From Planktosalinus sp963975935 (GTDB lineage Bacteria > Bacteroidota > Bacteroidia > Flavobacteriales > Flavobacteriaceae): a stretch of 64,000 nt of DNA. The notes beneath the pieces are model-generated. The model made no database searches. It was not told the origin of the DNA and saw nothing but the letters and a program-made list of their open reading frames with translations. Both the position numbers and the translations under genes were made by a program. This document shows, in pieces, positions 25,219-33,074 of the stretch. The first letter of the stretch is position 1, and each line of letters begins with the position of its first letter. The stretch spans positions 62,001 through 126,000 of the forward strand of contig CAXBIQ010000008.1 of assembly GCA_963975935.1 (NCBI GenBank), read 5' to 3'.

Positions 25219-25238
25219 AATCCGTTTTAAATTTTTTG

Positions 25239-25246
25239 CAAAGGTA
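25239..25246 (-). promoter_or_regulatory. Putative -7 promoter box for pseudouridine synthase gene
   Basis: TACCTTTG on the minus strand fits the Bacteroidota -7 consensus TAnnTTTG, 21 bases before the ATG. No clear -33 element. Confidence 0.5.
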
Positions 25247-25277
25247 GGGTATTTTCAATGTTTTGGTGCAAAGCCTG

Positions 25278-26189
25278 CTACAATATTCTGCGTAACAGGA
25301 AGTCAACATCCAGCAGCACAATGCTCAGGGTACCCACGACAATAATAAACTTTAGGATCGTGTGCAGGATGATATAATCCAGTTTTTGGGAAGAGTACCA
25401 AAGGTAAAACAGGAAAACCCCCAGAAGCAAGACAGCACCGAGAAAGTAAAAATCCATATAGCCTATCTCAAAACGTGTCAGTAACAGATAGATGGGTATC
25501 AGGGTAATGATGCTTAAAAACGTGAGAATGCGCTTTGAAAACTGCTCGCCATAGACCACCGGGATGGTCTTGTAGTTCAGCACCAGGTCGCCTTTGATGT
25601 TCTCCAGGTCTTTGACGAGTTCGCGCATGGAGATGATGAGGAACAAAAAGGTGGCGTGTACAAAGATGACGAGGGCGAAGTTCTGATAGTAAATAAAGAC
25701 CGCAAAAAAGGGCGTAATCGCCAGTACCGAAGCGGTTAAGTTGCCGATAAACGGGTATTTTTTGAGCTTGTGCGAGTAGAACCAGATAAAGAAAATATAA
25801 ACCGAAAAAAAGAGCACCGCCCGAAAGGAAATGGCACTCGCCAAAATAACCGCAAGGAAGTTCAGCACAAAGTACACCGAAAGCTTGGTGTTCTGGCTGA
25901 TAAAACTGTCGAGATAGGTCTTGTTGGGCCGGTTGATCAGGTCCTTTTCGGCATCATAAAAGTTGTTGATGATATACCCGCCTGCAATGGCCAGCGCAGA
26001 TGCCAGCACGATGATAAACAAATTGGGGTCAAGTACTACCTGCAACAGGGGTTTCCCGGGCGCCAGGATGTAAATGGACGTGAGGTACTGTGCAATGACG
26101 ATGATTAAAATGTTATACCCCCGCACCACAGAAAAAAGACTCAACATCTTGAGCAGGAACTTTTTTTGTTTTGGGTTGAGGAGGGCCAT
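25278..26189 (-). CDS. UbiA-family prenyltransferase (geranylgeranylglycerol-phosphate transferase-like)
   Basis: Polytopic membrane aromatic/lipid prenyltransferase, 303 residues and about eight helices. The first Mg-diphosphate motif is IINNFYDAEKDLINRPNK (near 74-91, a variant with N-N-x-x-D), the second MRELVKDLENIKGD (near 190-203). In Bacteroidota this gene commonly neighbours mevalonate genes, as here (mevalonate kinase follows upstream on the same strand), so a prenyl-lipid product is likely; quinone biosynthesis is the alternative. Its last bases are 60 from the pseudouridine synthase start. Confidence 0.82.
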   Translation of the reverse strand: MALLNPKQKKFLLKMLSLFSVVRGYNILIIVIAQYLTSIYILAPGKPLLQVVLDPNLFIIVLASALAIAGGYIINNFYDAEKDLINRPNKTYLDSFISQNTKLSVYFVLNFLAVILASAISFRAVLFFSVYIFFIWFYSHKLKKYPFIGNLTASVLAITPFFAVFIYYQNFALVIFVHATFLFLIISMRELVKDLENIKGDLVLNYKTIPVVYGEQFSKRILTFLSIITLIPIYLLLTRFEIGYMDFYFLGAVLLLGVFLFYLWYSSQKLDYIILHTILKFIIVVGTLSIVLLDVDFLLRRIL

Positions 26190-26190
26190 C

Positions 26191-26256
26191 AGACTTTAGA
26201 TATGAGATTTGAGACGTGAGACGTTAGACTTTTGATGTGAGATATGAGATGTTAGG
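26191..26256 (+). repeat. Short degenerate tandem repeat (GAGAT/GAGAC units)
   Basis: About 65 bases composed of units like TGAGATATGAGAT, GAGACGTGAGACG and AGACTTT, just upstream of the UbiA gene start. Similar in style to the repeat at 20236-20290. The remaining 160 bases to 26417 hold no gene. Confidence 0.6.
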
Positions 26257-26417
26257 TTTTAGGAAACAACTTTTAGCAGTTAGGTTTCTTGATAATCAAA
26301 GATAGGGATATCGGGTTAACTTACATATGAACCTATAAAAAATAATCTTGTCTCCGTTTACTGAACGCAGCTTCAAAAAAATGAATAAGGTCAAAATATG
26401 TAGTGAATTGAGTAAGG

Positions 26418-27356
26418 TTAAAAGTTATAAACCACTTCCAGCTTATAATCTTTCAGGGCCTTTTTGGCTTTATCAAGGTCTTCGGTAAAGCCCAGGATGT
26501 AGCCTCCGCCACCGCTACCACACAGTTTAAGGTAGTATGCATTGGTATCGATGCCCTGCTTCCAAAGCTTGTGGAATTGTTTGGGGATCATCGGTTTGAA
26601 GTTGTCGAGTACTACGTGAGACAGTTGCTTTATGTTTGAGAATAGTGACTTTACATCGCCTTTCAGGAAATCGTCCACACAGGCATCTGTATGTTTGACG
26701 AACTGATCTTTCAGCATCGCACGGAAACCTTCCTGTTTCATGTTTTCCATAAAGATCTGCACCATCGGTGCGGTCTCACCGGTCACGCCACTATCCAGTA
26801 AGAACACGGCTCCTTTTCCTTTTTTGAGTTGTGAAGGAATGCCTGCCGGCTCGATATTGTCCTGTGAATTGATGAGTATGGGTAAGCTCAAGTAGCTGTT
26901 CAGCGGGTCAAGCCCTGAAGACTTTCCGTGAAAAAAAGACTCCATCGCACTAAAAATAGCCTTGAGTTGTAAGAGTTTTTCGCGGGTAAGGTTTTCGAGT
27001 ACTGTTATTTTATCATGGGCATACTGGTCATATATGGCCGCCACGAGTGCACCACTGCTTCCTACCCCATAGCCTTGCGGTATCGTGCTGTCAAAGTACA
27101 GCCCTGCTTCAATATCTTTTTTTAAGGCTTCCAAGTTGAACGTCACCAATGCAGGGTTTTCCTCCTGCAAGGTTTGCAGGTAGTCTGCAAAGCGCTTCAA
27201 GCCCTGATTTGATTTATGCGTCGCCACGGTGTGGTGTTCATCAATCTTCAGGGCACCGTTGTAAAAATTGTAAGGAATGGATAACCCTTTGGAATCTTTG
27301 ATGATGCCATATTCACCAAAGAGCAGGATTTTTGAGTAAAAGAGGGGTCCTCGCAT
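26418..27356 (-). CDS. Mevalonate kinase (GHMP kinase)
   Basis: 312-residue GHMP-family kinase; in the mevalonate pathway it makes 5-phosphomevalonate with ATP. The three GHMP motifs are present: KILLFGEYGII (9-19), IPQGYGVGSSGALVAAI (92-108, ATP loop) and LCGSGGGGYILGF near the C-terminus; the catalytic Asp is in SSGLDPLNSYLS. The context (mvaD about 2 kb away, UbiA downstream) favours mevalonate kinase over other GHMP kinases. A phosphomevalonate kinase role cannot be excluded. Confidence 0.85.
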   Translation of the reverse strand: MRGPLFYSKILLFGEYGIIKDSKGLSIPYNFYNGALKIDEHHTVATHKSNQGLKRFADYLQTLQEENPALVTFNLEALKKDIEAGLYFDSTIPQGYGVGSSGALVAAIYDQYAHDKITVLENLTREKLLQLKAIFSAMESFFHGKSSGLDPLNSYLSLPILINSQDNIEPAGIPSQLKKGKGAVFLLDSGVTGETAPMVQIFMENMKQEGFRAMLKDQFVKHTDACVDDFLKGDVKSLFSNIKQLSHVVLDNFKPMIPKQFHKLWKQGIDTNAYYLKLCGSGGGGYILGFTEDLDKAKKALKDYKLEVVYNF

Positions 27357-27415
27357 TATTGATTAATTTACAAAGTAAATATAAAGAATTTCTAAGAATA
27401 CTAAATATTTTGGTG

Positions 27416-27423
27416 CAAATATA
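27416..27423 (-). promoter_or_regulatory. Putative -7 promoter box for mevalonate kinase gene
   Basis: TATATTTG on the minus strand, 60 bases upstream of the ATG; exact match to TAnnTTTG. Confidence 0.45.
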
Positions 27424-27532
27424 GTTGTTCTAGATTACCTTTATTAAAAAAATAACTTAAATATTTCTTATGCTTTTATATGTAACTCACTAAATATTAC
27501 TATTTTTAATAATCACTATCATATTCATTGAT

Positions 27533-29431
27533 ATGAAAAAAATTACTCACTATTTGTTCATTTTTCTTCTTTTTATTCCGCTACTTGCATTGGGACAAAT
27601 ACATACATGGACGGGAGATGGCGATAACTATTTTTGGGAGGATCCCTTAAATTGGGATATGGGCACTATCCCTCTTCAAAATGGAATTGGCACTGTGGTA
27701 ATACCAACTGGCGCAATTGTACACACTACCACCCTGATAACCTTTAAGCAAGGATTATTTACCGGAGGAGGAACTTTTAACAATAATGGCGCATTACATA
27801 TAATTCACGATTCTGAAGTTAATTCTACAAAGGTTTTTGAAGATATTTTAATAGATATGAATGGGTTTGTCAAAATTTTCAAAAGTCCCGGAATTACTAA
27901 TAACGAACCTATTTATATAAATGAAGGAGCTGTTCTCCAAACAGGAGGACAACCATATGACATTGAAATAGATGGAGTGGATATTTCATTTTCATCTCCC
28001 ATTCCCGGGAAGCTAGAAATTATTGGTCCATTTCTCAAAAAAGGGGATAATAATTCTTTTATAGATGTCGAAATGCTTATTTGTTGTTACGATTTTATGG
28101 TAGAGGAAGGAAGTCTGCTTATTGAACCTTTTAACCAAAATACAATATTAAGCCCAAACATAATGATTGAAAATAATGCGAGTTTAACTTTTAGTGGAAA
28201 AAACATTTTTTCTACTAACAGTTCAATAGAGGGCTACAATGAGGGGTATTTTGAAATAAAAAACAATGGAACAGAAAACCCTTTTATAACTACGACTATT
28301 TTTTTTAGTGTTGAGGGAGTATTAACCCTTAAAGATGTGACATTTAGAGGAGGTGGCACATTTCGGGTTCAAAATGCTGAGGTTATTGTTACCGGAGAAG
28401 AAAACATTACCTTTGATAATGTGGACATATGGATACAGCCGACAACCGGCACTTTAACCCTAGGTACCGGAAACACTTTTTCTGTCAATCTCATTAATGG
28501 AAGCCAAATAAGAAATGGCGGAGAACTTTTTTTGAATGGTGCAAATATATTAGGAACAGGTTCAGGACAAGAACAACTAATAAACAGTGGGGTTTTAACG
28601 GTTTTAGGCTCTACAATCCAACATCAATTTAATGGAATATTTTTTAACAATATTGAAACTCTCAATTTAAATGAGGGAATCATTCTTTTAGATGAAAATT
28701 CTGGTTTTGAAAATCACTTTTACCAACACCCTGATTATCCTGAGTATATAGAGTATGGAGAAATTATAGGGTCTGGTATATTTAAGTTTCCTCAATATAA
28801 CTCTGTTTCAACTCAAAATAAAGGCGTTTTTAACCCTTCCCCGGGCATAAATCAATTAAATACTGTCAATTACTCTCAAACCATAACTGCTAAAATTATT
28901 ATTGATATTGATAGTATTGATGAATTTGATGTTATAAGTAATAGCGGAGAAACTCATTTTGAAGGTGATTTTACTATTAATTTAAATTTTGAACCTGAAA
29001 TAGGTGATGAATTTATGGTCTTCACCTCCACCGAAACCATTTCAGACTGTAATCCGGTCTCCACTACCTCGGCAATTTTTAATGGCTATGAGTATATTTT
29101 TGATGTTATTTGCAATGACTCAAATATTGTTTTAAAACTCACTTCCATTGTTTTAGATACAGAAGAAAATTCCAAAACAGAGGTTTCCTTTTTTGTAAGT
29201 CCAAACCCTGTAGATGAAACAATTACTTTTGAATATTCACCCTCGATTCTTCAGGATTATAATAAGCTGGAAATAGAAATTTATAATATTTTCTCACAAA
29301 GAATAACAACGATTCCTTTAGTGGAGGAAAAAACAAGATTTGATTCGTCCCGGTTTTCTAATGGAGTTTATTTTGCGAGATTAAATTCGGAAAAAAAAAC
29401 AATTGCTATTACTAAAATAATAGTAAAATAA
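27533..29431 (+). CDS. Large secreted protein with T9SS type A sorting tail
   Basis: 632 residues: signal peptide (to LLALGQ, about 21), a long beta-rich region starting HTWTGDGDNYFWEDPLNWD and rich in repeated Gly/Asn strands (possibly a beta-helix), and a C-terminal T9SS sorting domain from about 550 (FFVSPNPVDETITFEYS ... NGVYFARL ... KIIVK). It should be exported by the type IX system and attached to or released from the cell surface. It lies, on the opposite strand and more AT-rich, between mevalonate kinase and mvaD; its stop codon is directly next to the mvaD stop codon. Confidence 0.88.
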   Translation: MKKITHYLFIFLLFIPLLALGQIHTWTGDGDNYFWEDPLNWDMGTIPLQNGIGTVVIPTGAIVHTTTLITFKQGLFTGGGTFNNNGALHIIHDSEVNSTKVFEDILIDMNGFVKIFKSPGITNNEPIYINEGAVLQTGGQPYDIEIDGVDISFSSPIPGKLEIIGPFLKKGDNNSFIDVEMLICCYDFMVEEGSLLIEPFNQNTILSPNIMIENNASLTFSGKNIFSTNSSIEGYNEGYFEIKNNGTENPFITTTIFFSVEGVLTLKDVTFRGGGTFRVQNAEVIVTGEENITFDNVDIWIQPTTGTLTLGTGNTFSVNLINGSQIRNGGELFLNGANILGTGSGQEQLINSGVLTVLGSTIQHQFNGIFFNNIETLNLNEGIILLDENSGFENHFYQHPDYPEYIEYGEIIGSGIFKFPQYNSVSTQNKGVFNPSPGINQLNTVNYSQTITAKIIIDIDSIDEFDVISNSGETHFEGDFTINLNFEPEIGDEFMVFTSTETISDCNPVSTTSAIFNGYEYIFDVICNDSNIVLKLTSIVLDTEENSKTEVSFFVSPNPVDETITFEYSPSILQDYNKLEIEIYNIFSQRITTIPLVEEKTRFDSSRFSNGVYFARLNSEKKTIAITKIIVK

Positions 29432-30523
29432 TTATAACTTTTTTGCACCTTGGCTTGTAAAGTCAGTAATGTATTCTGCATTTTTACAAAATGTTGAAAT
29501 CTCCATTTTTATAAAAGTTTCCACCGCTTCCTTTTCACGTTTCGGGTACAACACATGCACATTGGCGCCGGCATCTAACGTGAAGCACACTTTGCTTCCT
29601 GTCTCTTGCCTGAACCTCCAGATACGGTTGATAATCTCCAGGGTGTTGGGTTTCATCAGGATAAAATAAGGCATGGAGGTCATCATCATGGCGTGGAGGG
29701 AAAGGGCTTCGCTTTCTACAATATTGATGAATTCGTCAAGATTCCCCTCTTTCAATACCGGAATGAGTTTTTGCATATTTGAATTTGCTTGCGTGAAACG
29801 CTGTTCGGCAAAAGGATGGTTGTGCATCAGGTCGTGACCCACCGTGCTGGAAACCTGTTTTTCTCCTTTGTCCACCAAAAGAATGGTATCCTGATAGTTG
29901 GCAAAGTTTGTATGGACTTCAAAAGGGTATTGTGTGCCATAAAGGTTGCTGCTCCCGGGAATTTCGGGATGCTCGCCCCATACAATCAACGGGCCTTCCA
30001 CACTTCTGCACGCACTTCCCGAGCCTAAACGGGCGAGGAAGGAGGCTTTTTGATTGAAAAATTCTTTTGTTAATTCCTCGACACCGGCAGCTGAGCGGAG
30101 TCGAAGCTCCATTTCCATCAGGCATAACGCCAAGGCACTCATCCCACTTGCTGAAGAGGCTATACCACTGCTGTGCGGGAAACTGTTGATGGTTTCAATC
30201 CTGAAACGGTAGTCTTTTAAAAAGGGAATGTACTTTTCTATGCGTTGAAAGAATTTTAAAATTTTGGGTTCAAAGCCTTCTTCGCGCTTTCCGTCCAGAT
30301 AGACTTCAAATTCAAAACCGTCAGTTGTTTTGGGTTCATAAAACAAGGTTGTTTTAGTATGGCAATTGGATAATGTAAAACTGATGGAGGTGTTTTTGGG
30401 CAGTTGCTCACCATACTTTCCCCAGTATTTAACTAAGGCAATATTGCTGGGAGATTGCCAGCTTACCTGTCCTTTTTCAAGGGTTTTAGCGGATGGTTTA
30501 GAAAGAAAGTCTTTTTTGGTCAT
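29432..30523 (-). CDS. mvaD: Diphosphomevalonate decarboxylase
   Basis: Last step of the mevalonate pathway: ATP-dependent decarboxylation to isopentenyl diphosphate. GHMP fold with PSNIALVKYWGKYGEQLPKN, PHSSGIASSASGMSALALC (ATP loop) and ARLGSGSACRSVEGP; a conserved Asp is in TLDAGANVHVLYP. I start at ATG 30523 (363 residues) instead of 30541, since the -7 box at 30531-30538 overlaps the longer form. A short in-frame palindrome encodes RLRSAAGVEEL around residues 140-150, which I do not expect in relatives. Confidence 0.92.
   Translation of the reverse strand: MTKKDFLSKPSAKTLEKGQVSWQSPSNIALVKYWGKYGEQLPKNTSISFTLSNCHTKTTLFYEPKTTDGFEFEVYLDGKREEGFEPKILKFFQRIEKYIPFLKDYRFRIETINSFPHSSGIASSASGMSALALCLMEMELRLRSAAGVEELTKEFFNQKASFLARLGSGSACRSVEGPLIVWGEHPEIPGSSNLYGTQYPFEVHTNFANYQDTILLVDKGEKQVSSTVGHDLMHNHPFAEQRFTQANSNMQKLIPVLKEGNLDEFINIVESEALSLHAMMMTSMPYFILMKPNTLEIINRIWRFRQETGSKVCFTLDAGANVHVLYPKREKEAVETFIKMEISTFCKNAEYITDFTSQGAKKL
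30077..30105 (-). repeat. In-frame palindromic insert in mvaD
   Basis: On the coding strand reads CTTCGACTCCGCTCAGC then TGCCGG; the arms CTTCGACTCCG and CCGGTGTCGAGG form an imperfect hairpin. The 17-base core is identical to one inside leuS (39166-39182). It adds codons in frame. Confidence 0.72.
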
Positions 30524-30530
30524 AGCTGGA

Positions 30531-30538
30531 CAAAGATA
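30531..30538 (-). promoter_or_regulatory. Putative -7 promoter box for mvaD
   Basis: TATCTTTG on the minus strand, 8 bases from ATG 30523, suggesting a very short leader or leaderless mRNA and deciding the start. Confidence 0.55.
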
Positions 30539-30601
30539 CATATTTTCATTTCATAAAATATGGGATTTTCTCCCGCTGATTCCACAGATAAGTGCAGATT
30601 T

Positions 30602-31837
30602 TTATTCTGATATTGCCTGAGCGACAAGATACCCGCCCGTCCAACAGTTCTGAAAATTAAAGCCCCCGGTGATGGCATCGATGTTGACTACTTCGCCTGC
30701 CAGAAAGAGGTTTTTATGGATTTTGCTTTCAAAGGTCTTGAAATTGATTTCTTTTAATTCCACACCGCCCGCAGTGACAAACTCTTCTTTAAAGGTGCTT
30801 TTCCCGTCGACTTCAAACCGGCTTTGGGTGAGTTGGCCGGCCAACTCCTGTAACTGCTGTTTGTTTACTTCAGCCCACTTGGTTTCGGTGTCGATTCCCG
30901 AGGCACTTACCAGACTTTGCCATAAGCGTTTGGGCAGTTCAAACTGGGGGTATTTTACAACCAATTGTTTGGCCTGGTTGTTTTTGATTTCTTTTAATTC
31001 CTCCAAAGTTTCATTAAAACCCGGGTGCTCGAGCCAATTGACCTGAAGCGTGAATTTATAATCGAGTTCGTTCAATTCACGTGCTCCCCAGGCTGAAAGT
31101 TTTAAAATCGCCGGACCACTTAATCCCCAGTGGGTGATGAGTACCGGACCTTCACTTTCAAGTCCCCCTCCGGCTCCCCCCAAGGGGGAGGGTTTTATTT
31201 TTAATGTGGCATTCGTCGATACCCCGGGCAAGTCAGCAATGCGGTTGTCTTTAATGTTGAATGTAAACAGCGAGGGTACCGGCGGGACGATGGTGTGGCC
31301 CAGGCCTTGCAGCAGTTTCCAAATTTTGGGATTGCTTCCGGTGGCGATGACGAGGTGTTTGGCCTGAAAGCTCCCTTGTGTGGTTTCTACGTTCCAGAAG
31401 TTATTTTCTTTAGCAACTTTCTGAACGGAATGATTTAGTAATACATCAATCCCCAATCGGTTTGTTTCGTTTAAAAAACAGTCGATAATGGTTTGTGAAT
31501 TGTCGGTCTCGGGAAACATCCGGCCGTCTTCTTCAATCTTCAGTGCAACACCACGTTGCTCAAACCACGCGATGGTATCGCCGGTCATAAAGTTGTGAAA
31601 CGGCCCCAGCAGTTCTTTTTCCCCACGGGGATACTTTTGGGAAAGTTCTTTGGGTATAAATTCGGCGTGTGTTACATTGCATCTTCCCCCGCCTGAGATG
31701 CGCACTTTGGTCAGAACTTCCTTACCGCGCTCGAGGATGGTTATTTTAAAATCCGGATTGAGTTCTGCCGCATTGATAGCTGTAAAAAAACCGGCAGCCC
31801 CCCCGCCGATGATAAGTATGTCAAGCTCATTGAGCAT
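30602..31837 (-). CDS. BaiN/HI0933-type NAD(P)/FAD-dependent flavoprotein
   Basis: 411-residue flavoprotein of the BaiN/RdsA (HI0933-like, YhiN) family. FAD motif ILIIGGGAAGFFTAINA at the N-terminus, RISGGGRCNVTHAEF, LFTFNIKD, ITHWGLSGPAILKLSAWGA, and the C-terminal GGFNFQNCWTGGYLVAQA. Reaction in flavobacteria unproven (reported activities: ene-reductase, dihydro-aminoacetone type). A short in-frame palindrome encodes SPLGGAGGGLE between LKIKP and SEGPVLITHW, which looks like an insertion into an otherwise standard protein. Confidence 0.85.
   Translation of the reverse strand: MLNELDILIIGGGAAGFFTAINAAELNPDFKITILERGKEVLTKVRISGGGRCNVTHAEFIPKELSQKYPRGEKELLGPFHNFMTGDTIAWFEQRGVALKIEEDGRMFPETDNSQTIIDCFLNETNRLGIDVLLNHSVQKVAKENNFWNVETTQGSFQAKHLVIATGSNPKIWKLLQGLGHTIVPPVPSLFTFNIKDNRIADLPGVSTNATLKIKPSPLGGAGGGLESEGPVLITHWGLSGPAILKLSAWGARELNELDYKFTLQVNWLEHPGFNETLEELKEIKNNQAKQLVVKYPQFELPKRLWQSLVSASGIDTETKWAEVNKQQLQELAGQLTQSRFEVDGKSTFKEEFVTAGGVELKEINFKTFESKIHKNLFLAGEVVNIDAITGGFNFQNCWTGGYLVAQAISE
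31163..31192 (+). repeat. In-frame palindromic insert in BaiN-type gene
   Basis: Reads TCCCCCTCCGGCTCCCCCCA then AGGGGGAGGG; stem CTCCCCC (31174-31180) with GGGGGAG (31184-31190), loop CAA. Same type as the inverted repeats around the DUF559 segment in leuS. Confidence 0.75.
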
Positions 31838-32020
31838 TGGTAAATATTCGTTTTAAATAACCAATAAAAGTATAAAATACTTTATATAAAACGCTATAAA
31901 AAATTTGATTTTTGGATTATAAATAAATCTACCCCTTTCAGATTTTTAACTTGAAAGGGGTAGATCCTAATACTTAAAAAAGGTAATTTAATTAATAGAG
32001 CTAAATCTTAAATTAACTAA

Positions 32021-32854
32021 CTATTTTTCTTCTACTGTCATTGTACAGGTAGTACAACCATCACAATAATAAACACAATTACCAAATATACAAAATTTAT
32101 CAGAGGTACAACTGCATCCGTTGCTGCCAGCACAAGATACGGTTGGACCTTTAGTAAAATTAATCAATTGACTATCTAGTTTATCATCAAAGTTTGGAAC
32201 AACTGCTGAAAATGAGATTCCCATAAATTGAAGCACAACATTACTAGTGCTTTCAATTCCTTTATTAGCAATTAACTCAGTGCTATTTTTGTAATCACTT
32301 TCGAGAAAAACAAAATCAAAAAACTTAATTAATTCATTTTTTGCAATTTTTTTAAAGAAAATCTCATACCCTTTTGGTGTTAAGTGTCCAGATTTAATAA
32401 AATTCTCAGCCAATAATTCTTTAGATTGGGTATTTAAGACTCCATATACTTTGTTATGGTTCCCATCAGTTGGTTTACCGGTGCAAGAACCGGTACATGA
32501 ATTTTGAAGACATCCATAACCTTCAGATGACGTATAAATTACTTTACAGGAATTGTCAGCAGAGCAAGTACAAGAATAACTACTTTTATTTGTATAAAAT
32601 ACTTCATCATTTTTGTCTAACATTAAAAATTGAAAATCCTTTGGTAGTTCAATCTCTATTTGACTTTCGGAAATCGTAAAAATTTTAGTGCCAGATGGCA
32701 ATACCAAATCATCAATTGATGTTTGTTCTTCAAGAATTTTAAATGATACATTTTCGTTTATTTGATTTTGCTCATTGATTTCTTGTTCATTATTTTCACA
32801 GGAAAATAATAAAGAAAATAGGAATACCGGAATAATTTTGAGTATTGTTTTCAT
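32021..32854 (-). CDS. Cysteine-rich hypothetical lipoprotein
   Basis: 277 residues with a lipoprotein signal ending at LLFSC (Cys about 19) and an Asn/Glu/Gln-rich linker. Two Cys clusters stand out: SCTCSADNSCKVIYTSSEGY continuing to GCLQNSCTGSCTG (about 93-126), and the C-terminal CAGSNGCSCTSDKFCIFGNC followed by VYYCDGCTTCTM (about 241-273). This suggests metal binding or many disulfides in an exported protein. No family recognised. AT-rich; a run of nine C lies about 120 bases upstream of its start. Confidence 0.65.
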   Translation of the reverse strand: MKTILKIIPVFLFSLLFSCENNEQEINEQNQINENVSFKILEEQTSIDDLVLPSGTKIFTISESQIEIELPKDFQFLMLDKNDEVFYTNKSSYSCTCSADNSCKVIYTSSEGYGCLQNSCTGSCTGKPTDGNHNKVYGVLNTQSKELLAENFIKSGHLTPKGYEIFFKKIAKNELIKFFDFVFLESDYKNSTELIANKGIESTSNVVLQFMGISFSAVVPNFDDKLDSQLINFTKGPTVSCAGSNGCSCTSDKFCIFGNCVYYCDGCTTCTMTVEEK

Positions 32855-32975
32855 TTTAAAGATGTATTTTGGATAGGATAAAATATACTATCCTGATTAA
32901 ACATTTTGAGGAGGGAGTCTAGAAAGGGCTTTAAAAAAATGTATAATTATAGGACCTAGAGTATACTCAAAATTA

Positions 32976-32984
32976 CCCCCCCCC
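32976..32984 (+). repeat. Homopolymeric tract of nine C
   Basis: Nine C in an otherwise AT-rich 220-base intergenic stretch between the lipoprotein start (32854) and the decarboxylase stop (33075). It is a potential slippage site; no gene seen around it. Confidence 0.8.
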
Positions 32985-33074
32985 GTAATATAGAACAAAT
33001 AATACATGTTAAATTTTTGTTAATTATCAACATGCCATTTCTAATTAAAATATTTTTTTATGCAAACTGCTCAT

